Origin: Dehalococcoidia bacterium
GTDB taxonomy: Bacteria; Chloroflexota; Dehalococcoidia; SZUA-161
Assembly (NCBI GenBank): GCA_030619685.1
Contig: JAUXAX010000007.1
Span: forward strand, 8,558-72,557
Length of the DNA: 64,000 bases
Reading direction: 5' to 3'
This document shows, piece after piece, positions 17,131 through 25,839 of the stretch (within the stretch, counting starts at the first letter, position 1; each line of letters begins with the position of its first letter). A program made the position numbers and the translations under genes. The notes beneath the pieces are model-generated. The model saw nothing but the letters and a program-made list of their open reading frames with translations. It did not search any database and was not told where the DNA came from.

Positions 17131-17748
17131 ATGTTCAAAGCAATTCGAGCAAGGAAACGGATCAAAGAATGGCGGAAGCAATTCATACCTCTTGCTCCGA
17201 AGGCAGGAGATATGGCCCCAGATTTCGAATTGTATGACACTAAGGGTAAGGACTCGATGCGTCTGTCTGACCTCAGAGGCAAGAAACCGGTAGCGTTGAT
17301 CTTCGGCAGTTATACCTGACCACCCTTTGTAAAGGGGACCGTGAGTCTCCACGATCTCTACGAACAGTATCACGATCGGGTGCAGTTTATCGTAATCTAT
17401 ATGCGTGAAGCGCACCCGGTTGATGGGTGGTGGCTCGGCGGGGGTGTATTTGGCTTGGCGATGAAAGTGCGCGGGGCGAAAGCCGCCACGGATGTGTATG
17501 ATCCCAAGACCATGGAGGAGCGCAGACAAATAGCAGCAAGGTGTGAATCGGCGCTGCGGTATGGGATCCCAACTCTAGTGGATGAAATTGATGACCCAGT
17601 CAATCGTGCCTATGCTGCAATGCCTACGCGGCTGTATTTAATTGGGATGGATGGGCGTGTGGTATATGCCGGAGGATTAGGTCCATTTGGCTTCAAGCCG
17701 CAAGAATTGAAGAAGGCTATTGAAAGACTGTTAGACGACAATGCTTGA
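17131..17748 (+). CDS. Iodothyronine-deiodinase-family selenoprotein (in-frame UGA = Sec63)
   Basis: Two adjacent frames join through a TGA at 17317-17319 with no frame change, giving 205 residues. The joint reads FGSYT-U-PPF, the deiodinase active-site signature (SCTUPPF in animal enzymes). Downstream come IYMREAHPVDGW (matching I-x-I-x-E-A-H-x-x-D-G-W) and TRLYLIGMDGRVVYAGGLGPFGF, also deiodinase-like. The thioredoxin fold is redoxin type: PDFELYD, LSDLRGKKPVALIFGSYT. A stem-loop with CGTG/CACG (17340-17353, loop AGTCTC) begins about 20 nt after the UGA, suitably placed for a bacterial SECIS. GAGGAG lies 7 nt before the ATG. It is likely a cytoplasmic redox or reductive dehalogenation enzyme; the substrate is unknown. 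sel genes are not in this window. Confidence 0.85.
17317..17319 (+). other. UGA codon predicted to encode selenocysteine
   Basis: The TGA stands exactly where deiodinases have Sec. Homology is continuous on both sides in the same frame. Confidence 0.8.
17334..17358 (+). promoter_or_regulatory. Candidate bacterial SECIS stem-loop
   Basis: GA-C-CGTG, loop AGTCTC, CACG-A-TC pair with one C-A mismatch. The apical loop begins about 24 nt after the UGA, within the spacing normal for bacterial SECIS elements. A second small hairpin (CCCTT/AAGGG) lies directly after the UGA. Folding was done by eye only. Confidence 0.45.
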
Positions 17749-18108
17749 GCTACTATTTAGTATGTCAAAAACGTTCAATCTTCGAGGAATTGACACTCGG
17801 CGACCAGCGGATTTGAAGTGCTACGAATGGCGTGCTGTGAGGTGCTGCCAGATACCATTCCGCACACCTGTTCGGGGCTGTTGCGTATCTGTTGTGTTGC
17901 TCCGTGATGTTCCGTGTCGCTGGGTTCGTTAGCTAAATGTTAGCAGATGTTGGAGACAGCGTCCGTCCCTGGTGCGGCATGTTTACCTCAATCAGGTCCT
18001 GGGTGCTATATTCGCCGGCGTTAGAAATCCGACCGTTGTTCATGGAGCGACCCAGACCTACTGGGACGCGACGCCAATGCCCAAGAATTGTGGAGGAGGA
18101 CTGGAGAA
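17749..18108. other. Intergenic region with right copy of the 20-bp repeat
   Basis: Apart from the repeat at 17925-17944, I see no gene or terminator I can support here. Short open frames lack ribosome-binding sites. Confidence 0.4.
17925..17944 (+). repeat. 20-bp direct repeat, right copy
   Basis: Identical to 16714-16733. The flanks are also similar (GTGTCGC-x-G-x-G before the repeat in both copies), so the duplicated unit extends some bases upstream. Confidence 0.7.
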
Positions 18109-19125
18109 ATGAAAGTGAATCTGTTTGATGCTGAGAATCTGGAGGCGGCGACGGCGCTACTGGAACTCCACTGGCAATTTCGGGTGTCACGAGTTCTGAT
18201 GACAGCTCATCAGCTTGGGATTTTCGAAGCCCTCAGGGAGCGAAAAAAGGCGGCAGAGGTAGCAGCACAATGCGCAACCGACCCGGGCATGACCGAAAAG
18301 CTGCTCATCGCATGCTGCGCCCTGGGTGTTGTGCGGCGGGACAAGGATCATTTCGCCCTGACGCGGTTAGCATCCGATACCCTCTTGCGCGAAAGCCCAC
18401 GCTATCTTGGCGGCGTTCTCGATCACGGCGAAAGCCTGTGGTGGGCCAGTACGGGGCTTCCCGATATCATACGCACGGGAGAGCGTGGAGCAGCACCAAA
18501 GCCACCTGAACATTTCATCTCCCACTGGCACGAGAACTGGATCTGGGCAATGCACGGCAACGCTGCCAATGGCGTAGGGCAATGGGTAGCAAGACAAGTA
18601 GACTTGAGCGACAGAAGTCTGCTGCTCGACGTCGGTGGGGGTCCGGGCACCTACAGCATCGCCATGTGCCAACGTTTCCCCAATCTAAGGGCTATAGTAT
18701 GGGATGTGCCACAAACTATTGCTATTGCGCAGCAGGTGATCGAGCGGTTCCACATGGAAGACCGTATAGCTGTGAAGGAAGGTGACTGGAACTGCGACGA
18801 GTTCGGCACAGGATACGATTGCATCCTCATGTCCAACATAATGCATGGGCACGGCAGTCAGGCAGAGACGAGGCTGAAGCAGGGAATGCGTGCGCTTGAA
18901 CCAGGTGGACTGCTTATCGCGCATGATTTCTTGCTGAATAATGACAAGAGTGGGCCTCTCCCGGCAGCGCTGTTCAACTTGATGATCGGTGTCTACACTG
19001 TGAATGAGCTGATTGCAATCATTCGTTCGGCGGGTTTTGCTGACGTGTCTCTTATTGCCTACAACGCCCAGCGAGGGAGCGGCATTGTCACGGGGGCTGT
19101 TACCCAGAGGGCGAGAAGTAGCTAG
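18109..19125 (+). CDS. SAM-dependent O-methyltransferase (acetylserotonin/small-molecule O-MT family)
   Basis: A 338-aa class I methyltransferase. The N-terminal winged-helix dimerisation domain (residues about 10-90, YLELHWQFRVSRVLMTAHQLGIFEAL type) is followed by the SAM motif LLDVGGGPGTYSIAM near residue 170 and the acidic motif IVWDVPQ. The C-terminal catalytic region has NIMHGHG, where the His could be the catalytic base of plant/bacterial O-MTs. GGAGGA lies about 11 nt before ATG 18109; a GTG-type upstream extension is less likely. Possible substrates are phenolics or other small hydroxylated compounds. No biosynthetic partners are adjacent. Confidence 0.85.
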   Translation: MKVNLFDAENLEAATALLELHWQFRVSRVLMTAHQLGIFEALRERKKAAEVAAQCATDPGMTEKLLIACCALGVVRRDKDHFALTRLASDTLLRESPRYLGGVLDHGESLWWASTGLPDIIRTGERGAAPKPPEHFISHWHENWIWAMHGNAANGVGQWVARQVDLSDRSLLLDVGGGPGTYSIAMCQRFPNLRAIVWDVPQTIAIAQQVIERFHMEDRIAVKEGDWNCDEFGTGYDCILMSNIMHGHGSQAETRLKQGMRALEPGGLLIAHDFLLNNDKSGPLPAALFNLMIGVYTVNELIAIIRSAGFADVSLIAYNAQRGSGIVTGAVTQRARSS

Positions 19126-19343
19126 GGATTGCGCCTATCATCAAAGGCGTCCAAGAAATAGTCAGGTATTGGAGTAGCAGCTTGAGGTATCGGAGCGTGC
19201 GTATTCATGAACTCTTGGCACCCTTCGACAAACCTTTGAAATGCGTTGAAATCAGGAAAGACGACTGCACCCTGAGCGACGCCTTGCAGAGTCAAGTAGA
19301 TTTGATTGCTATTTGATATGTAGATACTCGCCTGTATGTCCAT
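19122..19343 (-). CDS. Hypothetical 73-aa protein convergent with the methyltransferase
   Basis: The protein-like sequence has beta-strand character (ASIYISNSNQIYLTLQGVAQGAVVFPDF) and then helical and Pro-rich parts ending DYFLDAFDDRRNP. It overlaps the convergent methyltransferase stop by 4 bp, and a TAG upstream fixes the first ATG as the start. The Shine-Dalgarno is weak. Composition suggests a real small protein; no domain is recognised. Confidence 0.45.
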   Translation of the reverse strand: MDIQASIYISNSNQIYLTLQGVAQGAVVFPDFNAFQRFVEGCQEFMNTHAPIPQAATPIPDYFLDAFDDRRNP

Positions 19344-19718
19344 GGCTCTCGGCTTTTCTGCGTACTAGGTGGCTATTGCGCCATCGCGGTTGCAATACTA
19401 ACACAGATACCATTGCTCGCACCATAGCCATTTCGTTCAATTCTCGCCGCCATGGCTGGCACAACAGTACTGTCACCAAACATAGTACTAGCAGCTTACA
19501 CTGTAAGACATCGCCGCATACGCTTGAATTTGAAAGCCACCGGAAATCAAGGTGGCAAACCTGTTCTCTCGCAGTTGCGGTACCATTTTCCCAACGGCCA
19601 TCACCTTAAAGAACCATTGTATAGATAGTGGTGGGTATGATAATGTTGACCTAGGACAGCAGTACTGCTGATAAACTAGCCCATCGAGTCACGGGCGGGT
19701 TTCGCAGGGAGGAGAAAA
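19344..19718. other. Intergenic region, no gene recognised
   Basis: This region lies upstream of the kinase-like gene. A plus-strand frame at 19313-19609 has no start signal and no family-like pattern. The kinase promoter presumably lies here, but no clear -35/-10 pair was found. Confidence 0.35.
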
Positions 19719-20678
19719 GTGGCGCCAAGAAGCAAGTCCATGCAGAATAGGCCTCTGCCAGCCGCTATTCGGCTATCGAACGAGGCGGAGAGAAAGCCAA
19801 GGAACTACGTGGGAACGCCCCTAGACCGCTGCATCGCGGTTGACGAAGAAACAGACCATGCCAGCACAAGGTCTGCTGGCAAAAGGCTGCCAAATATCTC
19901 AGATGAGTCGCTGCGAGAAGAGGCGTGCAACTACCATAGGACAGTATTCGAAGGCAGGCTTACAGAGCTGGCAGCTAGAATCGGTTACGAGTTGAATGAT
20001 CCCCTCGCTGGAGTCATGGCCTATACCCAGCTTCTAATAGCAAGGGAACCCGCGGATGAGACCACAAACGGTTGTCTGGAGGCTATATACAGGGAAGCAG
20101 AGCGAGCCACCAGGGTCATCAATAACCTGCTTTCCTTTGCCCGCAGGCATAAGCCTGAGAAAAGCCTCATCTCCATCAACGAAGTTGTCGAGAAAAACCT
20201 GGAACTCCACGCTTACCGCATGAGGGTCAACAACATCGAGGTCGTGACAGAACTGGACCCTGATCTTCCAAAGACTATGGCTGACTTCCACCAGATGCAG
20301 CAGGTCTTCGTCAACATCATCACCAACGCTGAGCAGGCTATGACTGAGGCACACGGCAAAGGTAAGTTTGTTATCAAGACGCAAAGAGCGGGCGAAATGA
20401 TTCAGATAGCCTTTACCGACGATGGGCCTGGTATTTCAGAGAACAACCTAAAGAGCATATTTGACCCGTTCTTCACCACCAAAAAGGTGGGGAAAGGGAC
20501 AGGGCTGGGGCTCAGCATCTGCTACGGCATCGTCCAGCAGCATGGTGGCCATCTGTATGCCGAGAGCAAGCTCGGCGAAGGAACTACCTTTGTGGTAGAG
20601 GTACCCATTGTCTCCCTAGATCATCCCGCTGAGGAAATCCACTCAACCCACCACTTGCAATCTACCTCTCACTACTAG
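19719..20678 (+). CDS. Sensor histidine-kinase-like protein with Tyr in place of the H-box His
   Basis: A 319-aa soluble protein starting at GTG 19719 after GGGAGGAG. The dimerisation region (residues 78-150) reads A-A-R-I-G-Y90-E-L-N-D-P-L-A-G, where NtrB-type kinases have H-E-x-N-N-P-L. The phospho-acceptor is TAC (19986-19988), one base from a His codon. The ATPase domain is intact: N box NIITNAEQAM, G1 DDGPGI, F box FDPFFTTK, G2 GTGLGLSICYGIVQQHGG. The N-terminal 75 residues have no known sensor domain and no TM. No response regulator is adjacent. It may bind ATP without autophosphorylating on His, or act in trans. Confidence 0.85.
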   Translation: MAPRSKSMQNRPLPAAIRLSNEAERKPRNYVGTPLDRCIAVDEETDHASTRSAGKRLPNISDESLREEACNYHRTVFEGRLTELAARIGYELNDPLAGVMAYTQLLIAREPADETTNGCLEAIYREAERATRVINNLLSFARRHKPEKSLISINEVVEKNLELHAYRMRVNNIEVVTELDPDLPKTMADFHQMQQVFVNIITNAEQAMTEAHGKGKFVIKTQRAGEMIQIAFTDDGPGISENNLKSIFDPFFTTKKVGKGTGLGLSICYGIVQQHGGHLYAESKLGEGTTFVVEVPIVSLDHPAEEIHSTHHLQSTSHY

Positions 20679-21202
20679 TAGCATCTTGCAAGGGCGTCGG
20701 TTGCCCATCGGCACACTGCCCACCTAATGTGGAGTCAAACGCAAGATAACCACCTCAGAATTAGGGGCAGAGTGGTAAACAGCCTCCAGGCCGCCTTCGG
20801 AGTCGAATCCTCCGGGAATGAATCGTTCTCTTCATCTGGCTCCACCCAGCTTAAGATAGATGGAGCGAGCTCCAGCTCAACTATTGTCTCCTGCCTCGGG
20901 CTTTCCAAGCGCGGCCGTAAATTGACCTTTGCCTTCCGTCGTAACAAGAAGGCCACCGACCAGCCAATGCAGCTGATGTCTGTGGCCTCTCTCTCGCAAG
21001 ATAAGGTTTTGTTGACAATTCGACCAGGGCATCAGGCCTAGACCTGTCCCAAAAGGTATTTGCGCTGCCTCCCATCCCCCGTAGAACGAGCTAGAGCTAA
21101 TGCCCCAGCACCAGGGAGCGGAACTCTTCAGCCTGCTTGATCCCTAAGAAGGCACGCCGATGGTTCCGCTGCCAACATTATTCCGTCTGGATGAACCCGT
21201 GG
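20679..21202. other. Intergenic region, no gene recognised
   Basis: Open frames exist on both strands but none has a start site or recognisable domain. A minus-strand frame (20735-20956) looks somewhat protein-like (PRQETIVELELAPSILSW) and could be a degraded gene. I cannot support more. Confidence 0.35.
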
Positions 21203-21712
21203 TTAACCTCGTACAGGAATAGTGTCCTTCGCAGAGTAGTCCGCCGGTACTACCTCTATATACAGCAATTCGGCTATCTTGCCCTGCAATACCCGGAGTA
21301 TCCTTTGTAGCTCCTCGTGCTCTGGTGGTGACAAAGTGGACATGACCTCTGTAATCAGGGCCTTCGCGACCTGTACTCCGGCATCGGCGGCTTCCGTCCC
21401 CTTGTCAGTTATCTTAACTTCTGTGTATGGCTTCCCTTTCCGCTTCGCGTATCTCCTCACCAAGCCCTCTCTCTCCATTCTATTGAGCAACCCCGTGACG
21501 CTTTGTTCTTCCCGGAAGATCAAACGAGATAGCTCGGCAGGGGTCATTAGGCCAGGATAGTCCCTGCAAATCCAGAGGATGTCGACCTGCTCAGGTGTCA
21601 GGCCTGACTTGGCAAGTTTGCGCTCGGCTACCTTCTGCATCCCAGACCAAGTTTGGCGACAGAGTACCCAGCTTGTCAAAGCCACGTCGGAGAACTTATA
21701 GTCATACATCAT
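21203..21712 (-). CDS. MarR-family transcriptional regulator
   Basis: A 169-aa winged-helix protein. Helices at residues about 35-80 include LTPEQVDILW, MTPAELSRLIFREEQSVTGLLNRMEREGLVRR (recognition helix), then the beta-wing RKGKPYTEVKITDKG. The C-terminal helix is for dimerisation. GAGG lies 5 nt before ATG 21712; a GTG two codons upstream is less likely. MarR proteins usually repress a neighbouring efflux or redox gene, but the nearest genes (a hypothetical and a kinase-like protein) give no clear target. Confidence 0.9.
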   Translation of the reverse strand: MMYDYKFSDVALTSWVLCRQTWSGMQKVAERKLAKSGLTPEQVDILWICRDYPGLMTPAELSRLIFREEQSVTGLLNRMEREGLVRRYAKRKGKPYTEVKITDKGTEAADAGVQVAKALITEVMSTLSPPEHEELQRILRVLQGKIAELLYIEVVPADYSAKDTIPVRG

Positions 21713-21866
21713 AGCCACCTCATGTTATCGGTATCAAACCACAATGTTAGCATTGTATCACAAGCCAGGCTGTGAAACAACCACCATCGACGGTAGCGTA
21801 GTGTAGCATTTTCTGTGTCAAAGAAGGGGGCATATCCTTTCAGGGAGAAGAAGACAACCTAGATCC

Positions 21867-22187
21867 TCATTGTTTAAGGCCCCATCCGTCGCCCACCAGT
21901 CTTCGGTAGCATTCCATGCCATCCGATGTCGGTCTGTAGGAGTAAACAGATAGCCTGCCACCTGCCTGTCGCTCCAGCAACCCCCCTGATAGCAGAGTCC
22001 GCACTGCAACCTCCTTCAAGTACCCCGAGATAGGAAGATGATGATCGGGCACGGGTTCGTTGCTTGCTTCGTATTCCTTACAAATGGCATAGAGCAGGGT
22101 GACCGGCTCCTTCTCCAGGGCGGCCAGAACCTGCTGCATCACATCCGTCTGCCTCAACCTCTCGATGAGGTCCTCGTACGCTCCCAT
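21867..22187 (-). CDS. Hypothetical 106-aa protein with possible winged-helix fold
   Basis: Helical N-terminal half (EDLIERLRQTDVMQQVLAAL) and a C-terminal part resembling a wing (LLSGGLLERQAGGRLSVYSYRPTSDGMECYRRL) give the look of a small DNA-binding wHTH. It lies on the same strand as, and just upstream of, the MarR gene. The Shine-Dalgarno is weak, so the start is uncertain. Confidence 0.5.
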   Translation of the reverse strand: MGAYEDLIERLRQTDVMQQVLAALEKEPVTLLYAICKEYEASNEPVPDHHLPISGYLKEVAVRTLLSGGLLERQAGGRLSVYSYRPTSDGMECYRRLVGDGWGLKQ

Positions 22188-22444
22188 ATTCTTGCGACAA
22201 GGGTCCTTTGGCGAGGTTAAATCCTGTCAAGGTATATCATAGACCATGGGCATGAGTCATTCAAGGCGGCACAATTGTCTTCCTGAAGTCGCTCTTGTCG
22301 GCTTTGTAGATCAGCAAACGCGATTTGTCAATATTTGCTTTCAATTGCCTCATCGATGGGAAAGTGAAGCATGTTGCGAATGGGATAAAAGGGATGTAGG
22401 ATATGAGGTGAGTCTGAAGCATATCCGCAGGGCCGGGGGTCATC

Positions 22445-22849
22445 TTGATACACAGGATAGGCGTAAGCACCAAGGCGAGAGTGGAGTTTAAGGACATTAC
22501 TGAAGAAGTTCAGGATATGGTGAAATCCAGTGGCATTGAAAGTGGCGTTTGCCATGTTTTCGTCCCACATACCACAGCCGCAATTACAGTAAATGAGAAC
22601 GCCGACCCCAGCGTAGCAGCAGACATTACCACACAGCTTGAGGCTATAGTACCTAGACACAGTGACTACCGCCATATGGAAGGCAATGCTCCTGCCCATA
22701 TCAAGGCTAGCTTGATAGGCAACTCTCGGACACTGCTGATAGAAGGCGGGAAAGTGGTTTTGGGGACGTGGCAGGGTATCTTCTTTTGCGAGTTTGATGG
22801 CCCAAGGAACCGTACTGTTTTAATCAAGATTGTACCAGACGAGCCCTGA
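22445..22849 (+). CDS. YjbQ/UPF0047-family protein (secondary thiamine-phosphate synthase type)
   Basis: A 134-aa protein with the whole family pattern: K-A-R-V-E-F-K-D-I-T near the start, FVPHTTAAITVNENADPSV in the middle, HSDYRHMEGNAPAHIKASLIG, and the C-terminal GTWQGIFFCEFDGPRNR. The conserved His residues of PHTT, YRHMEGN and AHIK are present. The start is TTG 22445 after a G-rich stretch. E. coli YjbQ has weak thiamine phosphate synthase activity. Its true role is not settled. Confidence 0.9.
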   Translation: MIHRIGVSTKARVEFKDITEEVQDMVKSSGIESGVCHVFVPHTTAAITVNENADPSVAADITTQLEAIVPRHSDYRHMEGNAPAHIKASLIGNSRTLLIEGGKVVLGTWQGIFFCEFDGPRNRTVLIKIVPDEP

Positions 22850-23308
22850 CCCTAGCTACTAATCCAAACGGCGGCTGAACGCATGAGTCCGACGGTGAAG
22901 CCGTGCAGCTAGACATTTGAAGGAATGGCCGGGTTGGCTCGTCTAACGTCCCCTGATCTTTGCTGCGCTGAGCACCCCGCTCTGCAATTATCGGCAAACT
23001 TGCAATCAGTGATATTCGCGGAAACGCCCGAAAACGTGCCGAGATGATAAGAAATAGAACAGTCGAATTTAGAATCCTTGCCGGGGATTTACCATCGAGG
23101 CAGCATATGGTAACATACTCCTCGGCCATTGACCTGCGCCAAAGCGGAAGATAATACCAAGCCGACATGGTCAGATTGCAGTTCATTTTCCTAGCCCGCC
23201 GTTCCCTCGAATCTGATTCTGCCAGCAATCTAACAAAGGCACTTCACAAACCGCAGCCCGTCGGTCCGGATCCGACCGCTGGCTGCATCTTTTGAGGAGA
23301 GTATACAA
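22850..23308. other. Intergenic region, no gene recognised
   Basis: About 460 bases with no supported gene. Long open frames on the minus strand are low-quality and overlap the YjbQ gene. Confidence 0.4.
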
Positions 23309-24169
23309 ATGAGAAAGGTCGCCGTCATTACCGATAGCACATGTTGCCTGCCTAGCGAGCTGGTGGAGAAATACAATATATGTTTGATACCCATCTTCAT
23401 AGTCTATCAAGATAAGAGCTACCGCGATGGAGTTGATATAAGCCCGGGCGAGGTCTATAAGATTATGCGAAGAAGAAAGGACCTCCCCACCACCTCAACC
23501 CCATCAGCAGGGGACTTCCTAGAAGCCTTCCGCCAGTTAAGCCAGGAGGCAGAGAGCATAGTTTGTATAACCCTCACCGGCCTGCAAAGCAAGACCTTCG
23601 AAGCTGCAGTGATCGCCAGTGAGAAAGCTAGTGAGGTAATCCCAGATACCGCTATCGAGGTAGTTGACAGCCGTGCTGTAGCCGGTGCATTAGGATTTGT
23701 CGCCCTTGAGGCAGCTCGCGTTGCCAGCCAGGGGGCAGAGCTGCCCCAGGTAGTCGATGCTGCAAGGAGCATGATCGGCAGGGTAAATCTCCTGGCCATG
23801 TTGGACACACTCTACTATCTCGCGAGAACCGGTCGCACTGCCAGGGCGGCAGCCTGGGCTGGGGCGGTATTAAATATGAAGCCTGTACTCGAGCATTCTA
23901 CCTCAGTAGGAGAGACCACCCCCGTGGCACGTCCGAGGACAAAGTCGAAGGCCGTAAAGCTCATGCTGGAGCTAATGGCGGAGAGAGTAGGAAACTCCAC
24001 CGTGCACGTAATGGTGCACCACGCCGATGAACTGGAGGAAGGAGAGAAGCTCAAGGCAGAGATCGGTTCAAGATTTAGCTGTGCCGAACTCTATCTCACG
24101 GAGTTCACCCCCGGCATGGGTGTCCATGCCGGACCCGGCATCCTTGGCTTGTCCTTTTACACTGATTAA
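23309..24169 (+). CDS. DegV-family fatty-acid-binding protein
   Basis: A 286-aa protein with the DegV start VAVITDSTCCLP, the lipid-binding region TSTPSAGDFLEAFRQL, and the later stretch MLDTLYYLARTGRTARAAAWAGAVLNMKPVL, which is highly characteristic. In Firmicutes DegV/FakB proteins present fatty acids to FakA kinase. No fakA is adjacent here. GAGGAG precedes the ATG. Length is normal for the family. Confidence 0.9.
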   Translation: MRKVAVITDSTCCLPSELVEKYNICLIPIFIVYQDKSYRDGVDISPGEVYKIMRRRKDLPTTSTPSAGDFLEAFRQLSQEAESIVCITLTGLQSKTFEAAVIASEKASEVIPDTAIEVVDSRAVAGALGFVALEAARVASQGAELPQVVDAARSMIGRVNLLAMLDTLYYLARTGRTARAAAWAGAVLNMKPVLEHSTSVGETTPVARPRTKSKAVKLMLELMAERVGNSTVHVMVHHADELEEGEKLKAEIGSRFSCAELYLTEFTPGMGVHAGPGILGLSFYTD

Positions 24170-24555
24170 GATGTCTATTCGTGACCGTTCAGCCGTCAGC
24201 TTTCAGTAAATCCCCCTAAATCCCCCTTTAGAAAAGGGAGACTTAGGGGGATTCTGCGACCTTTTTGAATGAAAAATCGGTATGAATTTGGCTAGGTAAT
24301 CGTACCTGAGTGAATCGTATTATCCTACAATGGAGCGAGACAGGCCTCCCGCCGATCCCCGGGCGGGGAGACATAGACAGGCTCGGCCTCCGCCAACAAG
24401 GGCTGCGGCTTGACACCTGACCAGGCAGGCAGTTATGCTACTCCATGGAATTTCAGGCTCCCTAGGCCCACATAATCAAATGGCATGTAGTTAGTTCGAA
24501 TTCGACCGCAGGCCTGCTGACTTAGCTGAAATGCAGAGAAGCAAAGAGGGAGAAC
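24170..24555. other. Intergenic region with palindromic element
   Basis: It contains the hairpin repeat at 24209-24253 and a second GC-rich inverted stretch near 24345-24370 (CTCCCGCC / GGGCGGGGAG). No gene is supported. Confidence 0.5.
24209..24253. repeat. 45-bp imperfect palindromic element (AATCCCCCTAAATCCCCCTT type)
   Basis: AATCCCCCTAAATCCCCCTT pairs with AAGGGAGACTTAGGGGGATT with two mismatches. It is a REP/MITE-like hairpin and could also end transcription of the DegV gene. Confidence 0.7.
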
Positions 24556-25347
24556 ATGAGCAAGCTTCTGGATAAGCTAGAGCGGATCTCTGAGGGAAGA
24601 ACTCAGCCTCTGGGTTTCGGGGCCGCGGTGACCAGGGGGAAGAGCTTACCCATGGTGATCGTCGCCAGCGTACCTTTGGGAAATGCCAAGCTAGCCGCCA
24701 TCGCTGCAAAGGCGGGCGCCGATGCTTTATTGATGACCATTAAGCATCAGGAGAAGATGGACAAAGCTCTGGCCAAACTCAGCAGCGCTGAGACTGATAT
24801 TCCCTGGGGGGTATCCCTGAATGCAGTAACCAAGGATGAGGTCGAGCAACTCATTGAGATGGGTTGCGACTTTGTGGTCTTCGCCCCAGACAAAACCCCG
24901 GCAGCAGTCCTGGGGAAGGAGAAAATCGGTAAGGTGCTTCAGATAGACTCTTCGTTGAGCGATAGCCTGGCCAAAGCCATAAACCGCTTGCCCATCGATG
25001 CCGTGCTCCTAGGCCCGGTTAGTGAGGACGAATCCCCCCTTACTGTGCATCAGCTAATGATCTACGAGCGACTAGCCGCTGGAGCGGGAAAGTACCTCCT
25101 GGCGGCCATGCCCCCCGGTTTGCCAATTGACGATATTCAAAGCCTGTGGGGACTGGGAGTGCGGGGAGTTGTGGTAGACCTGGCAGTAAAGGACCCCGAA
25201 CAGAGGCTATCTCAGGTGAAGGAAGCGATTCAGAAGCTGCCGACGACGAGAAAGAAGCCAGGAGAGAAAATCAGCGCCTCACTGCCTCTTTCAAGGGAGT
25301 TGTCAGTGGCGGCGCCACCTGAGGAAGAGGATGACGAGTGGGTTTAG
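24556..25347 (+). CDS. Hypothetical TIM-barrel-like protein (263 aa)
   Basis: Alternating strand/helix pattern: MVIVASVPL, AIAAKAGADALLMTI, PWGVSLNAVTKDEVEQLIEMGCDFVVF, KVLQIDSSLSD, IDAVLLGPV, LLAAMPPGLPIDDIQSLWGLGVRGVVVDL. This resembles a beta/alpha barrel such as indole-glycerol-phosphate synthase or phosphosugar enzymes. No catalytic signature is evident. The C-terminal tail (from about 225) is charged and disordered, ending in acidic EEEDDEWV. GAGGGAG precedes the ATG. Its stop overlaps that of the convergent small membrane protein. Confidence 0.65.
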   Translation: MSKLLDKLERISEGRTQPLGFGAAVTRGKSLPMVIVASVPLGNAKLAAIAAKAGADALLMTIKHQEKMDKALAKLSSAETDIPWGVSLNAVTKDEVEQLIEMGCDFVVFAPDKTPAAVLGKEKIGKVLQIDSSLSDSLAKAINRLPIDAVLLGPVSEDESPLTVHQLMIYERLAAGAGKYLLAAMPPGLPIDDIQSLWGLGVRGVVVDLAVKDPEQRLSQVKEAIQKLPTTRKKPGEKISASLPLSRELSVAAPPEEEDDEWV

Positions 25348-25643
25348 CCCAGCACGAAGGTCAGCACAATTAGGATGATGATCATCATCCCAGCCAGAAT
25401 ACCGATCCTCTTCAGGTCAGCCCTCACGTATTGATAACTGGCAGCGGCTCGCTTTGGCTGGGGTTGCGTCCTGGGCGCAGTCTTGGAGACCTGGCTCTTG
25501 ATTGGCTTGGGCTCAGCTATCTCCTGAGATTTGGGCGCAGAAATCGTTCCCGTTTCAAGTGAAGGGCTACCTCGTTGTTTCTTCTTCTTTGCCCTACTCA
25601 ACTGCGAGTACTTTGCCGCTGTCTTGCGCGATTTCTTGGCCAT
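25344..25643 (-). CDS. Small tail-anchored membrane protein (99 aa)
   Basis: Start at ATG 25641-25643 after GGGGAAGGAAG. The N-terminus is Lys-rich (MAKKSRKTAAKYSQL), the middle is Pro/Gln-rich and disordered, and one C-terminal hydrophobic helix (ILAGMMIIILIVLTFVLG) forms a tail anchor with the basic part in the cytoplasm. A longer frame upstream to 25772 has no ribosome-binding site. Its stop overlaps the convergent TIM-barrel gene by 4 bp. Function unknown. Confidence 0.65.
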   Translation of the reverse strand: MAKKSRKTAAKYSQLSRAKKKKQRGSPSLETGTISAPKSQEIAEPKPIKSQVSKTAPRTQPQPKRAAASYQYVRADLKRIGILAGMMIIILIVLTFVLG

Positions 25644-25839
25644 CTTCCTTCCCCGTACTTTTGAGAATGCCCTTTCAAATTCCTGCTGCCAGCTTGTCAG
25701 TCTCCACCTAATTCTAGCCCTTCGGGATTGCTTTGGCAAGTGTCTACAGAAACCCGGCAACCAAATAGACATACCCCCCGCGATGTGATAGACTTTCGCT
25801 ACCCTTGGATGTAATAGAGCTGGCTTAGGGGAGGCGGAG

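Noticed and set aside
17131..17748. Simple nonsense-mutation pseudogene instead of a selenoprotein
   Set aside because: The TGA is exactly at the deiodinase Sec position, no other damage is visible, the start signal is strong and a SECIS-like stem follows.
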